NCBI RefSeq assembly: GCF_002502735.1
Contig: NZ_DAQC01000011.1
Location: forward strand, 1 to 21,455
DNA: 21,455 bases
Direction of reading: 5' to 3'
Source of the DNA: Methanoregula sp. UBA64
Lineage (GTDB): Archaea > Halobacteriota > Methanomicrobia > Methanomicrobiales > Methanospirillaceae
Shown here piece by piece: positions 13,887 to 21,455 of the stretch. Under the pieces are notes generated by a model. It made no database searches and was not told where the DNA came from. It saw only the letters and a list, made by a program, of their open reading frames with translations. The first letter of the stretch is position 1; the number at the start of each line of letters is the position of its first letter. The position numbers and the translations under genes were made by a program.

Positions 13887-16829
13887 ATGGCTTCTTTTGT
13901 CCACCGCATAGAAGTTCACTATAAAAACGATCCCCGGGAGAAGACCCGGACCGAACGGGTACGGGCCATCGGCATCCCGGTTGAATCGCTTTCCCTCGTG
14001 GATGTGTACACGATTGCAACCGAAGGCCGGGATATAGACACGGACTCCCTTAATGAGATCGGCGCCCGGCTCTCCAACCCCGTGGTGCAGGACTTTGTGG
14101 TGGACGAAGCAACTCACGCCCTGTTCGAATATGCGATCGAGGTCGGGTTTTTGCCGGGCGTGACCGATAACGTGGGCACGACCGCACGACAGACAATCGA
14201 GGATTATCTGGAGGTCCCGTTTGCAAAAGGCGAGATCGTGGCCGCCTCGCAGCTCTACCTTGCCCGGGGCAGGCTTTCCCAGGAAGAGGTTGCCCGTCTT
14301 GCCTCCCTGCTCGCAAACCCCCTCATCAACCGGGTGAGCACGAAGACCCGGCAGGAGTACGGGGAGAAGGGGATGGACCCGGTCGTCCCCCGGGTCCGGC
14401 TCTCGGAAGAGCAGACTGCGGGAACGGTGGATCTCGATATCCCCGACGCTGAGCTTGCGAAGATTGGAAAAGAAGGGATCGCCGACCCGGCAACCGGGCA
14501 GCGCCGCGGGCCGCTCGCGCTTGACCTCGACCAGCTCCACGCCATCCGCGACTATTTCAAAACGCAGGGGAGAAATCCGACCGATGTGGAGCTCGAATCC
14601 CTTGCCCAGACCTGGAGCGAGCACTGCAAGCACACGATCTTTGCCTCGGCAATGGACGACGATGTCCCGCGTGGGCTCTACAAGACGTACATCCAGGCCG
14701 CGACAAACGAGATACGAAAAGAGAAGGGCGAGAAAGACATCTGCGTCACGGTCTTTACCGATAACTCCGGCGCGATTGTCTTTGACGACGAGTACATCGT
14801 GACCCACAAGGTCGAGACCCACAACTCTCCCTCGGCCCTTGATCCGTTCGGCGGGGCGCTCACGGGGATCGTGGGCGTGAACCGTGACACGATCGGCTTT
14901 GGCCTCGGGGCAAAACCGTGCATCAACATCTACGGGTTCTGCGTGGGCGACCCGGCTACGGACCCGCAGCTTTTCCGGGGAAAAGATAAGATGAACCCGG
15001 TGCTCTCGCCCCGGCAGATCTTCGACGGCGTTGTGCGGGGCGTTGGCACGGGCGGGAACTGCTCGGGGATCCCGACACCGCAGGGCTTCTGCTACTTCGA
15101 CAACCGGTACGCGGGAAAACCGCTTGTCTTTGCCGGCACGGTCGGCGTGATGCCGAGAAACCTCGGGGAGAAACCCCTGTACGAGAAGAAAGCGGAACCG
15201 GGAGACCTCATCGTGATGGTCGGCGGCCGGGTGGGAAAGGACGGGATCCACGGCGCCACGTTCTCGTCAGAAGCGCTCGATCCGAACAGCCCCGTGACAG
15301 CGGTCCAGATCGGCGACCCGATCACGCAGAAGAAGTTCTCGGACGTGCTCGTGAAGGAGGCCCGGGACCGCGGGCTGTACCGGAGCATCACGGACGACGG
15401 GGCCGGAGGGCTTTCCTGCTCGGTGGCGGAGATGGCAAAGGAGTGCAACGGCTGCCGCGTTGACCTTGAAAAAGTCCCCTTAAAATACCCCGGCATGGCA
15501 CCGTGGGAGATCTGGATCTCCGAGTCGCAGGAACGCATGACGCTCGCCGTCCCTCCGGAGAAACTGGCTGAGTTTTTGGAACTCATGCAGCGCCGGGGCG
15601 TCGAGGCAACCGTGATCGGCGAGTTCACGGGCACCGGCCGCTGCGTGGTTGAGTACAACAGGAAAACCGTGATGGATGTCGACCTTGCCTTCCTGCACGA
15701 CGGCCTGCCAAAGAAACACCTTACCACGGCGCCGCAGGAAGCAGATGCGGCAGAGCCGGCATTTTCCTGCCCGGCCCGGCTCGATGAAACGCTCGTTGCG
15801 ATGCTTGGCCGGAAGAATATCTGCTCGACCGAGTTTGTCACCGTCCAGTACGACCACACCGTGCAGGGCGGCCACGTGCTCGGGCCGGTGCAGGGGAAGG
15901 GCCGGGTGCAGTCCGCTGCAACGCTCACCAAAGTTGTGCCGGGCTCCAAAAAGGCCGTCGGCCTCTCGCAGGCGCTCTTTCCCTCGTACTCCGAGATCGA
16001 CCCGTACCGGATGGCAGCAGCCTCGATCGATGCCGCCATCCGCGGGCTTGTTGCGCTCGGCGTCCCCCCGGACAACATCGCCCTCCTCGACAACTTCTGC
16101 TGGTGCTCTTCCGATGAACCGGGCCGGCTGTGGCAGCTCAAGGAAGCAGCGAGAGGGTGTTACGATTATGCAAAAGCATTCGGGACGCCGTTCATCTCCG
16201 GCAAAGACAGCATGTTCAATGATTTCTCGGGCTATGATGCAGAAAACAACCGGGTAAAAGTATCCGTCCCGCCAACGCTCCTCATCTCGTCCATCGGCGT
16301 CCACCCGGACGCGGGAAAAGCGGTCTCGCTCGATGCCAAGATCGCCGGTGACCTTGTCTACGTGATCGGTGCAACCGGGTCGGAGCTTGGCGGCTCCGAG
16401 TATCACGCCCTGTGCGGTCTTTCCGGCGGCGTTGTCCCGGCGCTTGATACCGAAGCGGCAAAGGCCCGGTACAAAAAGCTGCACGACGCGATCAGCCACG
16501 AGCTTGTTGCATCGGCGTTCCCGGTGGGACGGGGCGGTCTTGGCACCGCCCTTGCAAAGGTCGCAGTCGGCGGCCTGCTCGGGATGGACATTACGATCCC
16601 GTCAAAGGTCCGGCCCGATAGTTTCCTCTTTGCCGAAACGCCCGGCCGGTTCGTGGTGACCATTGCACCGGACCACAAGCGGGCATTCGAGCAGGCTCTT
16701 GGCGCCGATGCCCTGCTGCTCGGGATGGCTGGCGGCAGCCGGCTGCGGATCACCGGGGAGACACTTCTCGTTGAACAGGAGATCGCCGCCCTTGAAAAAG
16801 CCTACACGGCAGCATTCGGGGGGTTCTGA
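13887..16829 (+). CDS. purL: Phosphoribosylformylglycinamidine synthase, long PurL with PurS-like N-terminus
   Basis: FGAM synthase catalyses the fourth step of purine synthesis, converting FGAR, ATP and glutamine-derived ammonia to FGAM. From ATG 13887 the protein has 980 residues, far above the roughly 700-750 of small PurL. An N-terminal region of about 210 residues looks PurS-like (VHRIEVHYKNDP). Then come the linker with QTWSEHCKHTIFAS and two AIR-synthase-like halves: DNSGAIVFDDEYIVTHKVET, HNSPSALDPFGGALTGIVG and DDGAGGLSCSVAEMA in the first, GPVQGKGRVQSAA and FISGKDSMFNDF in the second. The glutaminase domain of large PurL is absent; purQ follows after two bases. No separate purS is seen. 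ATG 13839 is rejected because the promoter-like box lies behind it. Confidence 0.93.
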   Translation: MASFVHRIEVHYKNDPREKTRTERVRAIGIPVESLSLVDVYTIATEGRDIDTDSLNEIGARLSNPVVQDFVVDEATHALFEYAIEVGFLPGVTDNVGTTARQTIEDYLEVPFAKGEIVAASQLYLARGRLSQEEVARLASLLANPLINRVSTKTRQEYGEKGMDPVVPRVRLSEEQTAGTVDLDIPDAELAKIGKEGIADPATGQRRGPLALDLDQLHAIRDYFKTQGRNPTDVELESLAQTWSEHCKHTIFASAMDDDVPRGLYKTYIQAATNEIRKEKGEKDICVTVFTDNSGAIVFDDEYIVTHKVETHNSPSALDPFGGALTGIVGVNRDTIGFGLGAKPCINIYGFCVGDPATDPQLFRGKDKMNPVLSPRQIFDGVVRGVGTGGNCSGIPTPQGFCYFDNRYAGKPLVFAGTVGVMPRNLGEKPLYEKKAEPGDLIVMVGGRVGKDGIHGATFSSEALDPNSPVTAVQIGDPITQKKFSDVLVKEARDRGLYRSITDDGAGGLSCSVAEMAKECNGCRVDLEKVPLKYPGMAPWEIWISESQERMTLAVPPEKLAEFLELMQRRGVEATVIGEFTGTGRCVVEYNRKTVMDVDLAFLHDGLPKKHLTTAPQEADAAEPAFSCPARLDETLVAMLGRKNICSTEFVTVQYDHTVQGGHVLGPVQGKGRVQSAATLTKVVPGSKKAVGLSQALFPSYSEIDPYRMAAASIDAAIRGLVALGVPPDNIALLDNFCWCSSDEPGRLWQLKEAARGCYDYAKAFGTPFISGKDSMFNDFSGYDAENNRVKVSVPPTLLISSIGVHPDAGKAVSLDAKIAGDLVYVIGATGSELGGSEYHALCGLSGGVVPALDTEAAKARYKKLHDAISHELVASAFPVGRGGLGTALAKVAVGGLLGMDITIPSKVRPDSFLFAETPGRFVVTIAPDHKRAFEQALGADALLLGMAGGSRLRITGETLLVEQEIAALEKAYTAAFGGF

Positions 16830-16831
16830 CC

Positions 16832-17665
16832 ATGACGCCCACTTTACCCAAATCCTCGCGGCCCCTCATTGAAGATCGGGCCCTGATCCTGAGCGGGTAC
16901 GGGATCAACTCCGAGATGGAAACACAGGAAGCCCTCCGCCGGGCCGGGATGGCATCGGAGATCGTGCACATCAACGACCTGATCGCGGGCCGGGAGCGTT
17001 TGTCCGGTTACCGGCTCCTCGTCTTCCCCGGCGGGTTCTCGTACGGCGACGATACGGGAGCGGGCAATGCGTATGCCAACCGGGTAAAAAACAACCTCTG
17101 GGAAGAGCTCATGGAGTTCCTTGACGGGGACAACCTGGTCCTTGGGATCTGCAACGGGTTCCAGATCCTTGCAAACCTCGGCCTGGTTCCGGCATTTGAC
17201 AAAACCTATTCCCGGGATATTGCCCTCATGCCCAACCGGGTAGGAAGGCTCGAATGCCGGTTCGTCACGCTCAAACCGGCGGCCGAGAACATCTGGACGC
17301 ACGGGATCGTGAAACTGTACTGCCCGGTCTCGCACGGGGAAGGCAACCTTTCGTGCTCCCCCGCGACCTTACAGCGGATCAAAAAGCAGCACCAGATCGC
17401 GTTCACCTACTGCCGCGAGGATTTGAGTCCTGCCGGCGGGGAGTACCCCTACAACCCGAACGGCTCGGTCGAGGATATCGCCGGGATCACGTCAGCGGAC
17501 GGGAAAGTGCTCGGGATGATGCCGCACCCGGAGCGGGCAATGGAGTTCACGAATCTCTATAACTGGCCGCTCGTAAAGGAACAGATGCGGCGGAGCGGTG
17601 AACGGGCCGATCCCGAATCCCTCAACATGCGGATCTTCCACAACGTGGTGGACTACTTCGCATAA
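16832..17665 (+). CDS. purQ: Phosphoribosylformylglycinamidine synthase, glutaminase subunit
   Basis: The 277-residue class I glutamine amidotransferase supplies ammonia to PurL. FPGGFSYGDD (65-74) is followed by the nucleophile elbow GICNGFQ with Cys107, and the catalytic His232 and Glu234 lie in PHPERAME. It is longer than typical stand-alone PurQ (about 220-230 residues), with an extra segment around 175-215 and a long C-terminal helix. That size is closer to the C-terminal glutaminase domain of large, single-chain PurL. Only CC separates the purL stop from this ATG, so translation is surely coupled. PurL (980) plus PurQ (277) adds up to about the length of the single-chain enzyme. Confidence 0.94.
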   Translation: MTPTLPKSSRPLIEDRALILSGYGINSEMETQEALRRAGMASEIVHINDLIAGRERLSGYRLLVFPGGFSYGDDTGAGNAYANRVKNNLWEELMEFLDGDNLVLGICNGFQILANLGLVPAFDKTYSRDIALMPNRVGRLECRFVTLKPAAENIWTHGIVKLYCPVSHGEGNLSCSPATLQRIKKQHQIAFTYCREDLSPAGGEYPYNPNGSVEDIAGITSADGKVLGMMPHPERAMEFTNLYNWPLVKEQMRRSGERADPESLNMRIFHNVVDYFA

Positions 17666-17708
17666 GGTAATCCGCTAAAAAAGAAGTGCCCGGTTCCCGC
17701 GGGACTAC

Positions 17709-18416
17709 TTACTTATGGAACAGCCCCTTCTTTTTACCCTGTTTACTCTGCGCCGGTTGTCCGTTGTCTTCCCTGGGTAGGGGCATGTCAGCAGCACGGC
17801 GGTTAAGATCTGCCTGGAGTTCGTCAGCAATAAGTGGCAGGTGGGAATACTTTTTCCGTGGTTCGGCCATCTGGACCATATCCAGCTGGTTTGCCGCAGC
17901 GGGGCGGCGCACGGCCGGTGTCATCCCCTCGCTCATGCGCTGGAGATCGGTCTTCTGCTGGTTCTGCGGCGGCAGCGGTGCCGAGACATCGTACGTGGGA
18001 TCGCCATCGGTCCAGGGATCCCACTCGTCGGCAGAAGGTTCTGCAACAGGCAGGGGCTCTTTTCGTGTCTTGACTTTGACCGGTTCGGGTTCCGGTTCAT
18101 AGCCGGCAGCCGGTACCGTCCGTGTCCTTGGCGGGGCTGCAGGAACAAACGCTGCCCCGCAGCGGCTGCAGAACTTGGAATGATAGGATGGCGCTATGTT
18201 GCGGCAGACCGGGCAGATCGGTTTTGCCAGCGGGGCTCCGCATACATCGCAGAACTGCGCAATCTTGTCTGAAACCACCGCACCGCAGACCGGGCAGACC
18301 GGCAGGCCCTGCGGGTTTGACTGCTCTTCGTCCGCGAGCGGCGCACCGCACAGGTCGCAGAACTTGGAATTTGTATCGGGAGCGGGGGCGCCGCAGTTTC
18401 CGCATTTTTTTGCCAT
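17709..18416 (-). CDS. Triple zinc-ribbon protein with disordered C-terminal half
   Basis: From the ATG at 18416 the 235-residue protein has three zinc-ribbon units, each with two CxxC knuckles: CGNCG/CDLCG (about 5-26), CPVCG/CDVCG (about 41-62) and CPVCR/CSRCG (about 68-89). The rest is rich in Pro, Glu, Gln and charged residues with no fold visible, and ends in a basic tail (KQGKKKGLFHK). Such ribbons bind zinc and usually hold nucleic acid or protein partners; here they may be a scaffold or regulator, but nothing points to a partner. The in-frame ATG at 18449 would add 11 hydrophobic residues before the first ribbon and is disfavoured. Convergent with purQ. Confidence 0.8.
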   Translation of the reverse strand: MAKKCGNCGAPAPDTNSKFCDLCGAPLADEEQSNPQGLPVCPVCGAVVSDKIAQFCDVCGAPLAKPICPVCRNIAPSYHSKFCSRCGAAFVPAAPPRTRTVPAAGYEPEPEPVKVKTRKEPLPVAEPSADEWDPWTDGDPTYDVSAPLPPQNQQKTDLQRMSEGMTPAVRRPAAANQLDMVQMAEPRKKYSHLPLIADELQADLNRRAADMPLPREDNGQPAQSKQGKKKGLFHK

Positions 18417-18687
18417 GTACTCTCTAGTGAATAAAATAGGGAGAAACATAAAGTCTGCGGATCCGTCGTCCGCATCTTTTCCTGTATCTTCATTTTCCGT
18501 CGTTGTACGCGACCCTCAAAACCGGGTGGCGGGAACGATCCGGTTCCATTTTGTGTACACCTCCCGGCAGTTTATCAGCAGTTCCGGCACCCAAACATGC
18601 CGGATCCGGCCCTTGGTATTCCGGGTGATCCTGTCAGGATCCAATCAGGGGATTCTTTTTTTTGTCCGGGCAGGCAACCTAGAGAAT

Positions 18688-18993
18688 GTGACAGAGGAAG
18701 ACCCCTTACAGAAACAGTTCCCGGACATTATCCAGGTGCGGGAACTCGTGGGGATGTACGAGATCCGGGTAAAGGATGTCGAAGTGCCCCTCAAAATCAA
18801 GGTAATACGGATAGGTACCGTGTATTACGGCATTGCCAGCCTTGCCGTACGGGAGAAAGGAGCAAAAGAGCATGTCCGCGATCTTTCGGGCTACCCGTCA
18901 AAGGAAGCTGCCCTGCACGGGGCAGTAAACGGGTTCTTTTCCCATCTCTCGCCCGGGGCCTCGATTAAGGAGATCAAGAACTGGGGTCTCTGA
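18688..18993 (+). CDS. Small conserved-looking protein of unknown function
   Basis: The frame is open far upstream because it overlaps the zinc-ribbon gene, but protein-like sequence begins around the GTG at 18688, giving 101 residues (TEEDPLQKQFPDIIQVREL...). A T-rich box (about 18651-18662) lies about 30 bases before this GTG and would suit a leaderless start. The product is a small alpha/beta protein with VPLKIKVIRIGTVYYGIASL as probable strands and two helices (KEHVRDL, KEAALHGAVNGFFSHL). The word SGYPSKEAALHGAVNGF recalls short helical motifs of small DNA- or protein-binding domains, but I do not recognise the family. The start is uncertain; an internal ATG at MYEIRV is the alternative. 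Confidence 0.55.
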   Translation: MTEEDPLQKQFPDIIQVRELVGMYEIRVKDVEVPLKIKVIRIGTVYYGIASLAVREKGAKEHVRDLSGYPSKEAALHGAVNGFFSHLSPGASIKEIKNWGL

Positions 18994-19131
18994 TATACAG
19001 CCCAACGAAGCTCAATCTCCGGTTTTATTCTCCGACTCATTAAATCAGATTCACTTGCGAGCAAATTGGTTGGGGATAAGAAATATACTCCAAAATTATT
19101 TTCTTTTATGTATTCAAAAGATTACTTAATG

Positions 19132-19150
19132 TAATGTTGTGCTAACATTA
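19132..19150. repeat. Inverted repeat in the AT-rich gap before the transglutaminase-like gene
   Basis: TAATGTT (19132-19138) and AACATTA (19144-19150) are exact reverse complements around GTGCT. The gap from 18994 to about 19210 is much richer in A and T than the rest of the window and has no gene. The repeat lies about 110-130 bases before the probable start of the next gene and may be an operator or a remnant. Confidence 0.35.
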
Positions 19151-19260
19151 TATGTGGGATTGTCTCCACAATAGAGTAATCTCTTGATCAATCTGCGTGC
19201 GGGTGTTAAGTTACGAAGAAAAAAGGAATAGATACTCACAGAAAGATCCGGAAGATCGTA

Positions 19261-20070
19261 TTGGTAATTCTTCTCTTCATTACCGTGGGGTTTGTTTCCT
19301 CTGTGGGGGTTATTTTTGTATTCCCTCATCTGAATCCGTTCCCTGCTCTTGACCCCCGGGCCGCTGATACGATTGCCCTGGAAAGAAGTGACGCCGATGA
19401 AACAATTCTCCTTAATGATGAAGTTAATGCCCAGTATGGAGAAACGATCTACCCTCAGGGAAAAGACCGAATTTCGGCCGAGCTGGCAAAAGTCCAAAAC
19501 ATTTCCGACACAAAAGGAAAACTTGACGAAATATTTACCTGGGAGATGACCGACTGGGTAGAACCCGATGATAATATATCGGCATTTGCCTGTACTGATC
19601 GCACCTGTAGTTACACATACCTTATCAGTAATCCCTCCCGGATGAAAGCAAGCCCTTATTATGATAATATGCTCTATCCCCAGATGACACCGAACGGCAC
19701 GTATTATGCTGACGATCCTTATTGGATTGCATATAATAAAATCGGGGAATGTCGGGAATATTCCGAATTATTTGCATTTATGGCACAACAATCGGGTATA
19801 GAATCTCATATTGTAATGACTGACGCACACCAATGGGTGGAACTTGAACTCCCCAACGGATCCTATTATTACGATCCGTGGTGTGCACATACCCGCGATT
19901 ATTACAATGCCACTGATGGCAATCTGACGTTTGAGAATAAATGGTTTAATAAAATCGGGGTGTATGAGCAGAACTGCCACCCCCCCGACCCCTCCATAAT
20001 CACATACAGCGAATTTCCGTATATCTGGGCTACCCCAAAATACTGGGTTGCTTCCCAATGGCAAGAATAG
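19261..20070 (+). CDS. Membrane-anchored transglutaminase-like protein; start codon unclear
   Basis: From a TTG at 19261 the frame gives 269 residues: an N-terminal membrane helix (to about 22), then an extracellular region ending in a transglutaminase-like core. The likely triad is Cys164 (GECREYSELF), His190 (TDAHQWVELELPNG) and Asp205 (YYYDPWC). Members act as cysteine proteases, amidases or cross-linking enzymes, here probably outside the cell. The frame is open back to 19210 and encodes a basic stretch (TKKKGIDTHRKIRKIV) that would suit the inner side of the helix, yet no ATG, GTG or TTG lies in that part. The true start may be non-standard, or the 5' end damaged. The gene is AT-rich compared with its neighbours, which suggests transfer. 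Confidence 0.7.
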   Translation: MVILLFITVGFVSSVGVIFVFPHLNPFPALDPRAADTIALERSDADETILLNDEVNAQYGETIYPQGKDRISAELAKVQNISDTKGKLDEIFTWEMTDWVEPDDNISAFACTDRTCSYTYLISNPSRMKASPYYDNMLYPQMTPNGTYYADDPYWIAYNKIGECREYSELFAFMAQQSGIESHIVMTDAHQWVELELPNGSYYYDPWCAHTRDYYNATDGNLTFENKWFNKIGVYEQNCHPPDPSIITYSEFPYIWATPKYWVASQWQE

Positions 20071-20189
20071 AAGATGCCCTAAGTGAAGGCTGTTTAGCTA
20101 GTCATCCGAATCGTTATCGGGAGCTAACGGAGGTCCTGCTATATTTTTAGAGAGTAATGATTCTGCCCACGTGTGAAGGGTCAATCTAG

Positions 20190-20197
20190 AAAAAAAA
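20190..20197 (-). terminator. T8 terminator after frhB
   Basis: On the minus strand eight T follow three bases after the TAA stop of frhB, a typical archaeal transcription terminator for the hydrogenase operon. Confidence 0.65.
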
Positions 20198-20200
20198 GGT

Positions 20201-21106
20201 TTAGATGTAGGGGTTCCGGAGAGCCTTGCCCACACCGAAGGTCTTCCTGGCTTCGAGTGTGTTCTTGTTCTTCGTGATCTTCTCGTTTGCGAGCTTGCTC
20301 ACGAGTTCAAGGCCGGGCTTGACCTTCTCGATGGGCTGGGTCTCGAAGACACCAGCGGCCATTGCCTTTGCCCAGACCGAGTCACCGATCTTCGAGCGAA
20401 CGAAGACCGTGCTCCAGCCGTCGGGGCTGCCAACGGAACCGGTCGAGATATCAGCGAGGTTTGCCACATAGTCCATACAGACGTGGCAGCCGGGCTGCTC
20501 GTACTTGTGGGTAACCTTGAGCGGCAGCTGAACGACCTGTCCGCGCTTGCCGTAGACCCAGAACTTGCCCTTCCCGATCTCCATCTTCTTGACGGACTCG
20601 AGCTTCATTGCTGCGTGGTCTTCCACGAGCTGGAGGATGCTCTGGTACGGGAAGTTCTCCATGCAGAAGATACCGACTGCAAGAGCGATGCTGGACTCAA
20701 CATCTCTCCAGCCGAACGGGTACAGCTGCCCCTTCCTTACTGCCTGCATCTGGCACGGTGTGCCAACGATACCGACCTTGTCCAGACCGTAGCTGCGGGT
20801 TGCTTCCTTGATTAAGGAAACGTTCGGGCTGATGTTGTACTTGGTGCCGCGTGCCGCGAGCAGTTCTGCCTTTGTAGTGGCTACGATCGGCTTGGGTCTC
20901 CAGTGGTGGTTCTGGCTGGCCGTGCTCTCGACGTTTGGATCTTCTTCGTAGGATCCTGCTACAATGGCTCCGTCAATGATGCCCTCATCGAGTGCATATG
21001 CAAAGAGCGAGGTAACGATACCGCCGTCCTGTGCTCCCTTGAGGATCTCCTTGTCGGCGCTGCGTGCTGCAACAACTGATTTGTATTTACCGAGTTCTGC
21101 TCCCAT
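20201..21106 (-). CDS. frhB: Coenzyme F420-reducing [NiFe] hydrogenase, beta subunit
   Basis: FrhB is the F420-reacting subunit: it takes electrons passed from the NiFe site through FrhG and transfers hydride from FAD to F420, supplying reduced F420 for methanogenesis from CO2. From the ATG at 21106 it has 301 residues. Family marks are the N-terminal QDGGIVTSLFAYALDEGII, GTKYNISPNVSLI, GTPCQMQAVRKGQ, GIFCMENFPY, then CHVCMDYVANLADIS with GSVGSPDGWSTV near the C-terminus, supplying iron-sulfur and flavin/F420 binding sites. GAGGGTGA lies five bases before this ATG, so it is preferred over an in-frame GTG at 21121 that overlaps the frhG stop. It is the last gene of its operon. Confidence 0.96.
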   Translation of the reverse strand: MGAELGKYKSVVAARSADKEILKGAQDGGIVTSLFAYALDEGIIDGAIVAGSYEEDPNVESTASQNHHWRPKPIVATTKAELLAARGTKYNISPNVSLIKEATRSYGLDKVGIVGTPCQMQAVRKGQLYPFGWRDVESSIALAVGIFCMENFPYQSILQLVEDHAAMKLESVKKMEIGKGKFWVYGKRGQVVQLPLKVTHKYEQPGCHVCMDYVANLADISTGSVGSPDGWSTVFVRSKIGDSVWAKAMAAGVFETQPIEKVKPGLELVSKLANEKITKNKNTLEARKTFGVGKALRNPYI

Positions 21107-21117
21107 GTCAATCACCC

Positions 21118-21455
21118 TCACTGAAGAGCCGCCATAATGGCCTCGTTGATCGCCTCATACTCACTGATGACATCAGTGTTGAAGAAGCCTCTCGGGCACT
21201 GGGAATAGCAGGCACCGCATTTGATGCACAGGTCGCGTTCGCCGTTGGGCTTGCCGAATTCCATGGTGATTGCACGGACCGGGCATGCTGCCGCACAGCT
21301 TCCGCATCCCATGCACAGGCCCTGGTTGATGACTTCGGTCATCAGTTCGCAGAAGCATGCGCTGGTTCCCTTTGCTGCCATGTTCATGAGCGGGGTCAGG
21401 AACTTGGTTGCGAGCTCTTTTTGTTCCTTTGTTCCCTTGAGGAGCAGGTATGCCA
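21118..21455 (-). CDS. frhG: Coenzyme F420-reducing hydrogenase, gamma subunit (3' part)
   Basis: The frame stays open to the right edge, so the gene begins outside the window; 112 codons of the C-terminal part are present. They hold ACFCELM and two ferredoxin-type clusters, CMGCGSCAAACP and CIKCGACYSQCP, each binding a 4Fe-4S centre. In FrhG these carry electrons from the hydrogenase small-subunit-like domain (not in view) toward FrhB. The stop codon is 11 bases before the frhB start, and the order gamma-beta is the usual one in methanogen frh operons. Assignment rests on the ferredoxin part plus the neighbouring frhB. Confidence 0.93.
   Translation of the reverse strand, partial: AYLLLKGTKEQKELATKFLTPLMNMAAKGTSACFCELMTEVINQGLCMGCGSCAAACPVRAITMEFGKPNGERDLCIKCGACYSQCPRGFFNTDVISEYEAINEAIMAALQ

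Noticed and set aside
13686..15251. 521-codon minus-strand frame opposite DUF2124 and purL
   Set aside because: Antisense of conserved purL motifs in high-GC DNA, with composition typical of shadows.
21107..21121. GTG start of frhB overlapping the frhG stop
   Set aside because: The ATG at 21106 has GAGGGTGA at correct spacing and gives the usual FrhB N-terminus.

Overview
The window looks like a piece of the chromosome of a hydrogenotrophic methanogen of the order Methanomicrobiales, most like Methanoregula or a close relative. Three things point there: the end of a coenzyme F420-reducing hydrogenase operon (frhG then frhB, minus strand, right edge); a DUF2124-type gene, a family I know from methanogens; and an envelope gene set (CARDB-type surface protein, PEGA-repeat protein) with archaeal TATA boxes and GGTGA-type ribosome binding sites. 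The species is inferred from gene content and style, not from a marker gene.

Layout. 1-1458 (+): tail of one membrane-anchored surface protein and a complete second one. 1681-1884 (-): a very acidic 67-residue ORF. 2036-2973 (+): a four-helix membrane protein and a small Ras-like GTPase, whose stop codon overlaps that of a convergent HD-domain phosphohydrolase (2970-3881, -). 3984-7366 (-): a tightly packed run which, in transcription order, holds an exported PEGA-repeat protein, a membrane sensor with no output domain, an exported lipoprotein cyclophilin and a cytosolic cyclophilin. 7463-8638 (-): a PLP aminotransferase, divergent from a C_GCAxxG_C_C redox-type protein (8770-9210, +). 9256-9480 (-): an orphan HicB-like protein. 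9709-10743 (+): an exported coiled-coil protein with an internal duplication.

10744-11881 has no credible gene but is highly structured: a 12-bp perfect hairpin, about twelve 32-33 bp tandem units built as hairpin plus T-tract, then GC-rich tetraloop hairpins. Next come an orphan DNA methyltransferase (11882-12652, -), a TrmO-type tRNA methyltransferase (12751-13248, +), a DUF2124 protein (13311-13811, +) and the purine genes purL (980 aa, with PurS-like N-terminus) and purQ (13887-17665, +). 17709-18416 (-) is a zinc-ribbon protein and 18688-18993 (+) a small unknown protein. 19261-20070 (+) is an AT-rich gene for a membrane-anchored transglutaminase-like protein whose start codon is unclear. 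frhB (20201-21106) and the 3' part of frhG (21118-21455) close the window.

The most unusual material is the noncoding 32-bp hairpin/T-tract array. Next are the near absence of CTAG in a window that carries an orphan TSPPY-type methyltransferase, the split large-type PurL/PurQ arrangement, and the envelope cluster that pairs a transmitter-less sensor with secreted and cytosolic cyclophilins.
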